From positions 1 to 24,274 of the forward strand of contig JASHQY010000134.1 in assembly GCA_030038885.1 (NCBI GenBank): a DNA stretch of 24,274 nucleotides, given 5' to 3'. Positions 7,768-13,671 of this stretch are shown here, piece by piece. Both the position numbers and the translations under genes were made by a program. Source of the DNA: Thermoplasmata archaeon (lineage in GTDB: Archaea > Thermoplasmatota > Thermoplasmata > Lutacidiplasmatales > UBA184). Every line of letters begins with the position of its first letter. The stretch's first letter is position 1. The notes beneath the pieces were generated by a model, which saw nothing but the letters and a program-made list of their open reading frames with translations, did no database searches and was not told the DNA's origin.

Positions 7768-7779
7768 CATATGCATATG
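7768..7779. repeat. 12-bp palindrome CATATGCATATG
   Basis: A perfect palindrome made of two adjoining CATATG units, 48 bases past the MFS stop. CATATG units also sit at the vapBC promoter (9093-9098 and 9105-9110). A tiny open frame of 27 codons (7771-7854, beginning MHMNMSN) starts inside it and resembles only the first few residues of VapB (MHMSSKN); I do not call it a gene. Confidence 0.4.
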
Positions 7780-7795
7780 AATATGAGTAATTGCC

Positions 7796-7821
7796 GGACG
7801 GGGCCGACGCGGGGCCCGTCC
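7796..7821 (+). other. GC-rich hairpin downstream of MFS gene
   Basis: Positions 7796-7802 and 7804-7805 pair with 7813-7821 (nine pairs, one bulged G, loop of seven). No T-run follows, so it may be a processing or terminator-like stem of the MFS transcript, or it may be chance. Confidence 0.3.
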
Positions 7822-7980
7822 TGGAGTGCTGCCGGAAGTCTCTGTACGACGTAGAAGATCCCGAAGGAGGGGTGAGCGACGGTTTGGGATCGGGAGCGGC
7901 GGACCGACCTGGCCCGTACACGCGTTAGTGGATGTACAGGCTCGTAAGTTACGGTTCTAACGTTCTGTATCCTTGATGAA

Positions 7981-8262
7981 CAATTAATGCGGCAAGATCT
8001 GGGCCTTCGCGACCTCGCCCCGAGCCGAGGCGCTCAGGGCGTGAGGTCACGGTGGTAGGGAGGGGGTCCGCCAGGTGCAGGCTCCTGATCCTCGGGGCTA
8101 CGGGCGCTACCCCGTGGCGGACCGGGGATCGGGAGAGTTTGGCCCCAAAAGGGGTGGGTACAGGGGTGACTCAGGTCTGTCGGATAACTGGAGTTATACG
8201 ATTCATCGAGGGAGGATACCTGTAGGACCCGCCGGAGGGCCCTCTTCGGTAGGCACCTAAAG
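7981..8262 (+). ncRNA. Putative structured non-coding RNA with its own TATA-like box
   Basis: A TATA-like CAATTAATG at 7981-7989 lies about 26 bases before a run of RNA-like helices. These are 8011-8016 with 8043-8048 extended inward by 8017-8020 with 8037-8040; 8065-8073 with 8115-8123 (nine perfect pairs); a CCCC-AAAA-GGGG hairpin at 8143-8154; and 8156-8164 with 8219-8230 (nine pairs, one three-base bulge), which encloses a small hairpin at 8184-8197. The stretch ends in a palindrome-rich element at 8232-8254. Open frames here have no protein-like character. I found no hallmark of RNase P RNA, SRP RNA, 5S rRNA or tRNA. Strand is inferred from the box position. This is a hypothesis from by-eye folding. 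Confidence 0.42.
8232..8254 (+). repeat. Imperfect direct repeat, copy A
   Basis: The sequence starts CCGGAGGG, continues CCCT and ends CTTCGGTAGGC. The same blocks recur in order at 8387-8418 with about nine extra bases in the middle. The inner GAGGGCCCTC is itself a palindrome. Confidence 0.45.
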
Positions 8263-8306
8263 CATAAATGGTGAAATAATGTAACGTGTAAACAGTTATT
8301 CTGGTT

Positions 8307-8425
8307 CAATTAACCGTAAATGTTGCCGATCGAGCCTCGAGAGGGCCCGGGAAGGGCTGGGACAGGGGGGAGGGGGCGAACATCGGCCGGAGGGGCCCTT
8401 CTGGCGTCTTCGATAGGCCGTGACA
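8307..8425 (+). ncRNA. Possible second, shorter structured RNA
   Basis: A second CAATTAA box (8307-8313) is followed about 30 bases later by a helix of 8342-8348 with 8393-8399 (seven perfect pairs), and then by copy B of the repeat that also ends the first putative RNA. The parallel layout of box, structured GC-rich body and shared end element suggests two tandem units. Evidence is weaker than for the first because fewer helices are seen. Confidence 0.28.
8387..8418 (+). repeat. Imperfect direct repeat, copy B
   Basis: CCGGAGGGG, CCCT and TCTTCGATAGGC occur in the same order as in copy A at 8232-8254, with a nine-base insertion between the second and third blocks. Confidence 0.45.
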
Positions 8426-8493
8426 TAGAATGAAACAAAGGTGCGGTCGTGCAAAATGTTAGTAGCGCTATAACAGGTGCTTAAGATGCAGTT

Positions 8494-8883
8494 TTAGATT
8501 ACCTTGACCTTGAGGGGAAGTCTGCCCTTCGGCGGAGCGAACGCCCGGGTCGTGATCCACTCCGCGCAACCGGCGGCCGCCACCGTGCCCCAAACGAGCG
8601 CCTGGTAGTCGGTCGCCCTCCCCTCAGCCCGGAGAAAGCGGCCCGCCGCCGCCACGGCTTCCGCCGTCACGGGTAGGACCGTGATCCTCCGTCGGAGTCG
8701 CGCGAGCGCGATCTCCCGGCGCCCCCGCTCGGCGGGGAGACCACGGGCCGCCAGGGCCCGCAGCTCGAAGAGGTTCAGCTCGGTGGTGGCGACCTCCTCG
8801 CCCCGCAGCGACTTGAGGAGGTCCTTCGCCGAGGGCGCATCGTGGAGCAGAGCCAGGAGGACCGGCGTATCCACACCCTTCAT
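8494..8883 (-). CDS. vapC: VapC-type PIN-domain toxin (ribonuclease)
   Basis: A 129-residue PIN-domain protein. The N-terminus KGVDTPVLLALL gives the first acidic residue (D5), TTELNLFEL the second (E35), and ATDYQALVWGT the third (D92). The position of the usual fourth acidic residue reads WITTRAFAPPKG and has no Asp, which occurs in some VapC subfamilies but may lower metal affinity. VapC toxins are Mg-dependent ribonucleases that cut tRNA or rRNA when the antitoxin is lost. Its ATG overlaps the stop of the antitoxin gene by four bases. Downstream (minus strand) lies the putative ncRNA stretch, and the first bases after its stop are T-rich. The pair sits in an AT-richer, gene-poor island, consistent with acquisition by transfer. 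Confidence 0.85.
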   Translation of the reverse strand: MKGVDTPVLLALLHDAPSAKDLLKSLRGEEVATTELNLFELRALAARGLPAERGRREIALARLRRRITVLPVTAEAVAAAGRFLRAEGRATDYQALVWGTVAAAGCAEWITTRAFAPPKGRLPLKVKVI

Positions 8884-9101
8884 CGGGGCTTCCTCCCGGA
8901 GCCGGTCCTCAGCTGGACCAGGTGGTGCAGGTCCCGGGACAACCCCTCAGCGGTCCAGGCCCCCCGAACCTCGTCCGTGGCACCCCGCTGGCTCAACAGA
9001 CGGGCGAACAGCTCGGTGAAGCTCTCGCCGCCCCGCTTTTCCCGGGCCAAAGCGTCGTACACGGACCGCTGGATCGCCACGTTCTTTGACGACATATGCA
9101 T
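8880..9101 (-). CDS. vapB: VapB-family antitoxin (archaeal DUF217 type)
   Basis: A 73-residue protein with the archaeal VapB pattern: a basic start, KNVAIQRSVYDALAREKRGGESFTELFARLL, where the GESFTEL motif is characteristic. The N-terminal part would form the ribbon-helix-helix-like DNA-binding dimer, and the C-terminal tail would wrap around VapC. Two starts are possible: ATG at 9101 and ATG at 9095 (MSSKN). A TATA-like box at 9119-9125 is centred 27 bases before the second, so a leaderless mRNA starting at 9095 is quite likely, whereas 9101 would lie upstream of the predicted transcript start. A palindrome between box and start suggests autorepression by the VapBC complex. It is coupled to vapC by ATGA overlap. 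Confidence 0.8.
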   Translation of the reverse strand: MHMSSKNVAIQRSVYDALAREKRGGESFTELFARLLSQRGATDEVRGAWTAEGLSRDLHHLVQLRTGSGRKPR

Positions 9102-9125
9102 CTACATATGTAGTTCAACTATAAG
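9093..9125 (-). promoter_or_regulatory. vapBC promoter and operator
   Basis: A TATA-like box (CTTATAG on the minus strand, 9119-9125) is followed by the perfect 12-bp palindrome CTACATATGTAG at 9102-9113 and a second CATATG at 9093-9098. The palindrome covers the expected transcription start, the usual place for an autorepressor site. Confidence 0.55.
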
Positions 9126-9529
9126 GACCGTACCGTGCGGTCGGTCCGCAACCCCCCGTCGCGGGCGGTCGCAGAGCCCTCCCGAGGAGGGTCCCGTCCG
9201 CGCCGGGAGGGCGCTTGGGCGGATCCCCCTCGAGGAATTCGCGGGGCGACCAGCAGCGGCCGGGACGCGCGTTGCCCGGAGCCGAAATGGCAGCGAGCAA
9301 CGCAGACCCACTCACACCCCGGCCGAGTCCGAGCGTCGGAGGCGGCTCGCGGTCGGGAAGGGACTCGCTCGCGCGCAGAAGGGTCGAGGGGATCGGGCGC
9401 CCCCGCCGGGGTCGACCCCTCCCTTCAGCCCGGCGAGAAGACGCCTCCGTCGGGACGAAGATGGGCACGCGAACCCCGGAGTACCTAGGCTAAAGACCGC
9501 GTCGAGCTACCGAGCGGCCGGGGGACCCG
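9126..9529. other. Non-coding spacer with inverted repeats
   Basis: About 400 bases with no convincing gene: the open frames are Arg/Pro/Gly-rich and show no domain. Short inverted repeats are seen, such as GGACCG at 9125-9130 with CGGTCC at 9142-9147, and a CCCTCC/GGAGGG pair near 9178-9192. CCTAGGCTAAAGACC near 9484-9498 could hold a weak TATA box for the next gene. Confidence 0.4.
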
Positions 9530-9979
9530 ATGTCCGTTCGTTTCCAGATCGTGATCGACTGCCGTGAGCCCCGTCGTCTCGTGCAGTTCTGGAGCTCGGC
9601 GATCCACTACCGACCCGAGCCGCCGCCATCGGGGTTCCCCGGGTGGCGGGAGTATTGGAGGAGCCTGGGGGTCGCGGAGGAGGATCTCCGGGACGTGACG
9701 ACCCCGGAGTCGATCGACGACCCGAAGGGAGAGGGGCCGCGCATCTGGTTCCACCAGCTGCCCGATGCGAAGATCTGCAAGAACCGTCTCCATTTCGACC
9801 TCCGGGCGAGCGGGAGCCACGACCTTCCGCTGGCGACGCGCAAGGACCAAGTGGAGGCCGAGGTGCGCCGGCTGGTGGGGCTCGGGGCGACGCGCCTGGA
9901 GACGCTCTGGGAGGAGGGCGATAACCACTACGCGGTCGCCATGGCGGACCCCGAAGGCAACGAGTTCGACGTCAACTGA
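9530..9979 (+). CDS. VOC-superfamily protein (Glyoxalase_6-like)
   Basis: A 149-residue single-module VOC protein. The first repeat is FQIVIDCREPRRLVQFWSSAI (residues 5-25), and the second contains NRLHFDLRA (H88) and ends MADPEGNEFDVN, whose glutamate (E145) is the usual metal ligand. The pattern matches the Glyoxalase_6 type often annotated as glyoxalase-like domain protein in actinobacteria and archaea. The first repeat has Asp instead of the usual His at the start of the module, so the metal site may be incomplete. Substrate unknown. GGGGGA seven bases upstream may serve as a weak SD site. It converges with the phosphodiesterase gene on the other strand, 168 bases away. Confidence 0.78.
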   Translation: MSVRFQIVIDCREPRRLVQFWSSAIHYRPEPPPSGFPGWREYWRSLGVAEEDLRDVTTPESIDDPKGEGPRIWFHQLPDAKICKNRLHFDLRASGSHDLPLATRKDQVEAEVRRLVGLGATRLETLWEEGDNHYAVAMADPEGNEFDVN

Positions 9980-10147
9980 CCGTCCGTGAACGAGCGCGGT
10001 CCTCACGTCAGCCGCGGGCGCGGGAGGCGCGGTCGAGTTCGCCCCCTGGCCCCGACGGCGTCGAGGGTCTCGGGGGAGCGCGAAGAGCCCCCGACGATCG
10101 CCGTTCCGTGCGGGGTGCGTCGCCGGACCCGGGCGGACCCGGAGCTC

Positions 10148-11545
10148 TCAGCGGAACCGTTCGATCACGTGGCCCTGGAGGGTCGAAGGCACGGGGACGC
10201 CCTCCAACGCGAGGACGGTGGGCGCGATGTCGAGGATGCGCTCCGTCGGACCTCGCGCGCCGGCGCCCGATCGCGGTCCCGAGATCGAGTAGATGCCGTC
10301 GAACGAATGCACGGCATCGTCCGGGCCCGTGTCGTTCTCCGAAAGGAACAGCGAGTCGTACCCCACGGTCCCGACCGACCTCCACGCGACGTGGCCGAAG
10401 TAGACCATGAGGTCCGGGGCATCCCCCCGCACCGTTCGATACACGGCCCGGGGACTCTTCGCGTCCGCGTCGAGGAGCGTTCCGTCCGGAAGGCGGATCG
10501 TCGCGAGGTCCCTTCGCAGGTCCGCCTCCAGCGACGGTACCGATTCCGGGGGGACGATCCCCTCCGGCTCCCGGTCCCGCACGTTGTAGAAGATCCTCGC
10601 GTAGTACCCACCTGCGCCCCACGCTCGCGTCCGGGACCAGTCGACGTCGGTCTTCTCGATCGGCGTGCCGGCCGCGGGCCGAGGACCGCGCAGCGCGAGG
10701 TACCCCCGCTGGATCAGCCACTCGTTCACGCAGAAGCCTCCGGCCATGGCCTGGCTTCCGTGGTCCGACACGAGCAGGACCCGGACCTCGGACGGCACCG
10801 CGTCGAGGAGCTGTCCGATCTCCTGATCGAGGCCGCGGTAGTAGTCCTCGACGATCCGCCGGAATCGGGGATGCTCCTCGTAGCGCGGGTGGGCGCGGTC
10901 GAAGTACTTCCAGAACGTGTGGTGCAGCCGGTCCGGTCCGATCTCGTGGAGGGCGAAGAAGTCCCACGGCTCTCGGGACCAGAGCGCGCGCGCGGCCGCG
11001 AAGTGCTTGTGCGTCATCCGGACGAGCGCCTCCCCGATCCGCTCGCGATCCTCGGCACGGAAGGTCACGTCGAACTCGTAGCCTCCCGCCGCGCGGTCGA
11101 CCTCGTCCTGGAGGGACGCGGGCGAAACGAAGGTGCGGGCCCCGGGCGGCGTGAGAAAATCCGAGACGTACACGCCGTTGACGCTCGGCGGAGGGTAGCC
11201 CGGCGGCATGCCGACGACGCAGACGCGCTTGCCCGCCCGGGACAGGCGGTCCCAGACCATCGGCTCCCGCGGCGTGCGCGAGGTCGGGAGGTAGTTCTCC
11301 CAGTACGTGCCGGGCGTCCGATGGCGGAACCCGTAGAGCCCGAGAGTCCCCGGATCCATCCCGGAGAACATCACCGCCCACGCGGGAACCGTGATCGGCG
11401 GATCGGTGCTCTCGAGCGTGCCGTACGTGGAGCGCTGGAGCAGCGCCCGCACGTGGGGCATCTGCGGCAGCCAACGGTCGAAGAGCAGATCGGGAGGGAC
11501 GGAATCGAGCCCGATCGTGAGGACCCGTTCCTCTCGCGGTGCCAT
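10148..11545 (-). CDS. Alkaline phosphatase superfamily phosphodiesterase / nucleotide pyrophosphatase-like
   Basis: A 465-residue protein of the type I phosphodiesterase branch of the AlkP superfamily. The first metal ligand is in LTIGLDSVPPDLL (D14), the nucleophile is T52 in PPITVPAWAVMFSG, and further ligands lie in GPDRLHHTFW (D205, H209), LLVSDHGSQ (D261, H262) and AVHSFDGIYS (H413), the order expected for a two-zinc site. No signal peptide or membrane helix is seen, so it is probably cytoplasmic. Relatives act on nucleotide phosphodiesters or phosphonates, or as cofactor-independent phosphoglycerate mutase-like enzymes; the length and motifs favour the phosphodiesterase type. A TATA-like box at 11571-11578 lies about 29 bases before the ATG. 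Confidence 0.85.
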   Translation of the reverse strand: MAPREERVLTIGLDSVPPDLLFDRWLPQMPHVRALLQRSTYGTLESTDPPITVPAWAVMFSGMDPGTLGLYGFRHRTPGTYWENYLPTSRTPREPMVWDRLSRAGKRVCVVGMPPGYPPPSVNGVYVSDFLTPPGARTFVSPASLQDEVDRAAGGYEFDVTFRAEDRERIGEALVRMTHKHFAAARALWSREPWDFFALHEIGPDRLHHTFWKYFDRAHPRYEEHPRFRRIVEDYYRGLDQEIGQLLDAVPSEVRVLLVSDHGSQAMAGGFCVNEWLIQRGYLALRGPRPAAGTPIEKTDVDWSRTRAWGAGGYYARIFYNVRDREPEGIVPPESVPSLEADLRRDLATIRLPDGTLLDADAKSPRAVYRTVRGDAPDLMVYFGHVAWRSVGTVGYDSLFLSENDTGPDDAVHSFDGIYSISGPRSGAGARGPTERILDIAPTVLALEGVPVPSTLQGHVIERFR

Positions 11546-11570
11546 CGGCGGTCTACGGACCGGTCGCCCG

Positions 11571-11578
11571 AAATAACC
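11571..11578 (-). promoter_or_regulatory. TATA-like box for phosphodiesterase gene
   Basis: GGTTATTT on the minus strand, centred about 29 bases before the ATG at 11545; this implies a leaderless or near-leaderless mRNA. Confidence 0.45.
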
Positions 11579-11673
11579 GTGGCGTCCGCCCGTCGCGCCC
11601 CGGGGGCGCCGTCCCCCCTCCGCTCACCTTTTAGCCCGTCGTGCGTGACCGTCCCGCTTTTCCTGCATAGGAC

Positions 11674-11679
11674 GGAGGA
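11674..11679 (+). promoter_or_regulatory. SD site deciding the GTG start of the comA-like gene
   Basis: GGAGGA five bases before GTG at 11685. A TATA-like CCTTTTAG at 11627-11634 fits a leader of about 25-30 bases. Confidence 0.5.
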
Positions 11680-11684
11680 TTATC

Positions 11685-12683
11685 GTGGCAACATTGGCAT
11701 CACGGAAGGCGAGGAAGACGTTCTTTCCGGCCGAGATCCCGCCGCGGCCGCAGCGGCGCTCGACGGGGATCACCCACGTGCTCGACCGTCTCGTGCCCCA
11801 GCACGACGCCGAGCTGAGCTACCTCGCGCCGTACATCGATATCGCGAAGATCGGCTGGGGTCTCCCGTTGCTCCTCCCCCGGGACCTCGTCCGCGAGCGG
11901 ATCACGAAGTGGCACGACTACGGGGTCGAGGTCTCGACCGGCGGTACCCTCCTCGAGTACGCCGTCACGCACGACCAGGTGCCGCAGTTCCTCGATGAGT
12001 CGCGCGAACTCGGGTTCGACCTCGTCGAGATCTCGAGCGGGATCATCGAGCTGTCGCCGGCGCAGATCGAGCGGATCGTCGCGACCGCCCGGGAGCGCAG
12101 CATCCACTACCTGATCGAGGTCGGCAAGAAGGACACGCACTACCAGCTGTCGCTGAAGGAGACCAACGCCCAGATCGAGCACGCGCGCGCGCAGAAGCCC
12201 CGCAAGGTGATCGTTGAGAGCCGCGAATCCGGACGGGGGGTGGGGATCTACGACGCGGAGGGGATCATCAAGTGGGACTGGGTCCGATCGATCCTCGCCG
12301 AGCACCCGGCCGAGGAGCTGATCTTCGAGGCCCCCCTCGAGTCGCAGCAGGTCCAGCTCATCAGCGAGCTCGGCGGCGACGTGAACTTGGGGAACGTCGC
12401 GCTGCGGTCGGTCGCGCCGCTGGCGTCCGAACGCCAGGGGCTCCGCGGGGAGACGTTCGGAGCGATCCGGACGGCGAAGGGGGTCGCCGGCCCGCCCGCG
12501 ACGAAGTTCCTGTTCTTCCTGCTCGAGACGTACCACGGGCTCGACCAGAGCCAGCTGGCCCAGATGTCTCGCCTGCCGCGACGCACCGTGCAGAGCGCGC
12601 TCGAGTCCCTGCGGCAGCAGGGCCTGGTCCAGGAATCCGTCTCGCTCCACGATTCCCGCCGGCGCGAGTACCGGTTGTCGTAG
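11685..12683 (+). CDS. comA: Phosphosulfolactate synthase (ComA-like) fused to C-terminal winged helix
   Basis: A 332-residue protein. Residues about 25-262 match phosphosulfolactate synthase: KIGWG (55-59), STGGTLLEYA (84-93), VEISSGIIELS (114-124), EVGKKD (145-150), ESRESGRGVGIYDAEG (178-193), IFEAPLESQQ (213-222) and DVNLGNVAL (232-240). ComA adds sulfite to phosphoenolpyruvate in the first step of one coenzyme M route and of sulfolactate formation. ComA proteins are usually about 250 residues. Here a MarR/ArsR-like winged helix follows at about 273-332 (LDQSQLAQMSRLPRRTVQSALESLRQ, then a basic wing). The enzyme may therefore sense a metabolite and bind DNA, or it may be a regulator built on the barrel. 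No comB-comE genes or other methanogenesis genes are visible nearby. GTG start with SD. Confidence 0.85.
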   Translation: MATLASRKARKTFFPAEIPPRPQRRSTGITHVLDRLVPQHDAELSYLAPYIDIAKIGWGLPLLLPRDLVRERITKWHDYGVEVSTGGTLLEYAVTHDQVPQFLDESRELGFDLVEISSGIIELSPAQIERIVATARERSIHYLIEVGKKDTHYQLSLKETNAQIEHARAQKPRKVIVESRESGRGVGIYDAEGIIKWDWVRSILAEHPAEELIFEAPLESQQVQLISELGGDVNLGNVALRSVAPLASERQGLRGETFGAIRTAKGVAGPPATKFLFFLLETYHGLDQSQLAQMSRLPRRTVQSALESLRQQGLVQESVSLHDSRRREYRLS

Positions 12684-12735
12684 ACCCCGAAACGCCTTCT
12701 GCGGGAGAGCGCTGGTCCGCGTCGCGGGAGGACCC

Positions 12736-13641
12736 GTGGGGGGACGTTCGGTCGGGCCCGGCGAAGGGCGGGTCGCGGTCGTCACCGGGGCGACCTCCGG
12801 GATCGGCCGGGAGATCGCCCGTCAGCTTGCCGCGGGCGGCTTCTCGGTCGTGGTCGTCGGCCGCGGGGACGCGCGGGCGGCCGAGACCGCCCGGACCATC
12901 GCCGCAGAGACCGGGAATCCCCGAGTCGCGCCGGTGGGGGTCACCGACCTGGCACGCCCCGACGAGGTCCGTCGGCTCGCGGCGACGCTGCTCGCCCACT
13001 ACCCCGCCCTCCACGTGCTGGTCAACAACGCGGGAGGCTACTTCCGGCGACGGGACGTGACCCCCGACGGCCTCGAGCGGACGTTCGCGCTGAACGTGCT
13101 CGCGCCGTTCCTGTTGACGGAGCTCCTCGCCGACCGGCTGCGGGCCAGCGCCCCGGCCCGCGTGGTGAACCTCTCGTCGGCCGCCCACTACCGCCACACG
13201 GTCGATTTCGCCGACCTCGAGTCCGCGCGCCGCTACTCGGGCTACCGCGCGTACGGCACGTCGAAGCTCGAGGTGCTGCTCCTGACCCGGGAGTTCGCGC
13301 GCCGCTTCGCCGGCACCGGCGTGACCGTGAACGCGGTCCATCCGGGGTTCGTCGCGTCGGGGTTCGCGCAGAACAACGGCGGCGGGACCGCCCTCGCGTT
13401 CCGCGTCCTCGAGTTCGTCTTCGGCCTCGGCGTGCGCCGCGGGGCCGAGGCCCCGGTCCGTCTCGCGTCCGACCCGGCCCTCGCGACCGTGTCGGGAGAG
13501 TACTTCTCCCGGACGCGGCGTTCCCGAGGGAGCTCCGCCTCTCGGGATCCCGTGGCCGCGGCCCGGCTCTACCGGGCGTGCGCCGAGCTCGAGCCCCCCG
13601 CTGCCGTGCCGAAGGCTGCGGGAGCGGGGCAAACGACTTAG
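12736..13641 (+). CDS. Short-chain dehydrogenase/reductase (retinol dehydrogenase-like)
   Basis: A 301-residue classical SDR. The nucleotide-binding motif is TGATSGIG (residues 17-24), NNAG is at 97-100, the catalytic serine is in NLSSAAHYRH (about 147-148), and the YxxxK pair is Y173/K177 in AYGTSKLEV. VHPGFVASG follows. The extended substrate loop and length are like the eukaryotic and bacterial retinol/WW-domain dehydrogenase group. An Arg after strand 2 (VVGRG) favours NADP. The natural substrate is unknown. GTG start, with GGGAGGA four bases upstream. It lies 52 bases after the comA-like gene in the same direction and just before trehalose synthase, so co-transcription is possible. Confidence 0.86.
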   Translation: MGGRSVGPGEGRVAVVTGATSGIGREIARQLAAGGFSVVVVGRGDARAAETARTIAAETGNPRVAPVGVTDLARPDEVRRLAATLLAHYPALHVLVNNAGGYFRRRDVTPDGLERTFALNVLAPFLLTELLADRLRASAPARVVNLSSAAHYRHTVDFADLESARRYSGYRAYGTSKLEVLLLTREFARRFAGTGVTVNAVHPGFVASGFAQNNGGGTALAFRVLEFVFGLGVRRGAEAPVRLASDPALATVSGEYFSRTRRSRGSSASRDPVAAARLYRACAELEPPAAVPKAAGAGQTT

Positions 13642-13671
13642 ACGCCCCCGTTCGTGATACCGGCCGAATTC

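Noticed and set aside
8034..8309. 91-codon minus-strand frame and 61-codon plus-strand frame in the RNA-like stretch
   Set aside because: Composition is not protein-like, there is no SD or family pattern, and the strand-symmetric helices explain the sequence better.
8299..8318. tRNA T-arm-like GGTTCAATTAACC
   Set aside because: The loop does not fit TTCRANN, and no acceptor, D or anticodon arm surrounds it.
8011..8425. RNase P RNA or SRP RNA
   Set aside because: The conserved GAGGAAAGTCC and ACAGAA blocks of RNase P RNA are absent. GGGAAGGGCTGGG near 8349 only superficially resembles the SRP GGAAGGxAGCA loop, and the AGCA part is missing.
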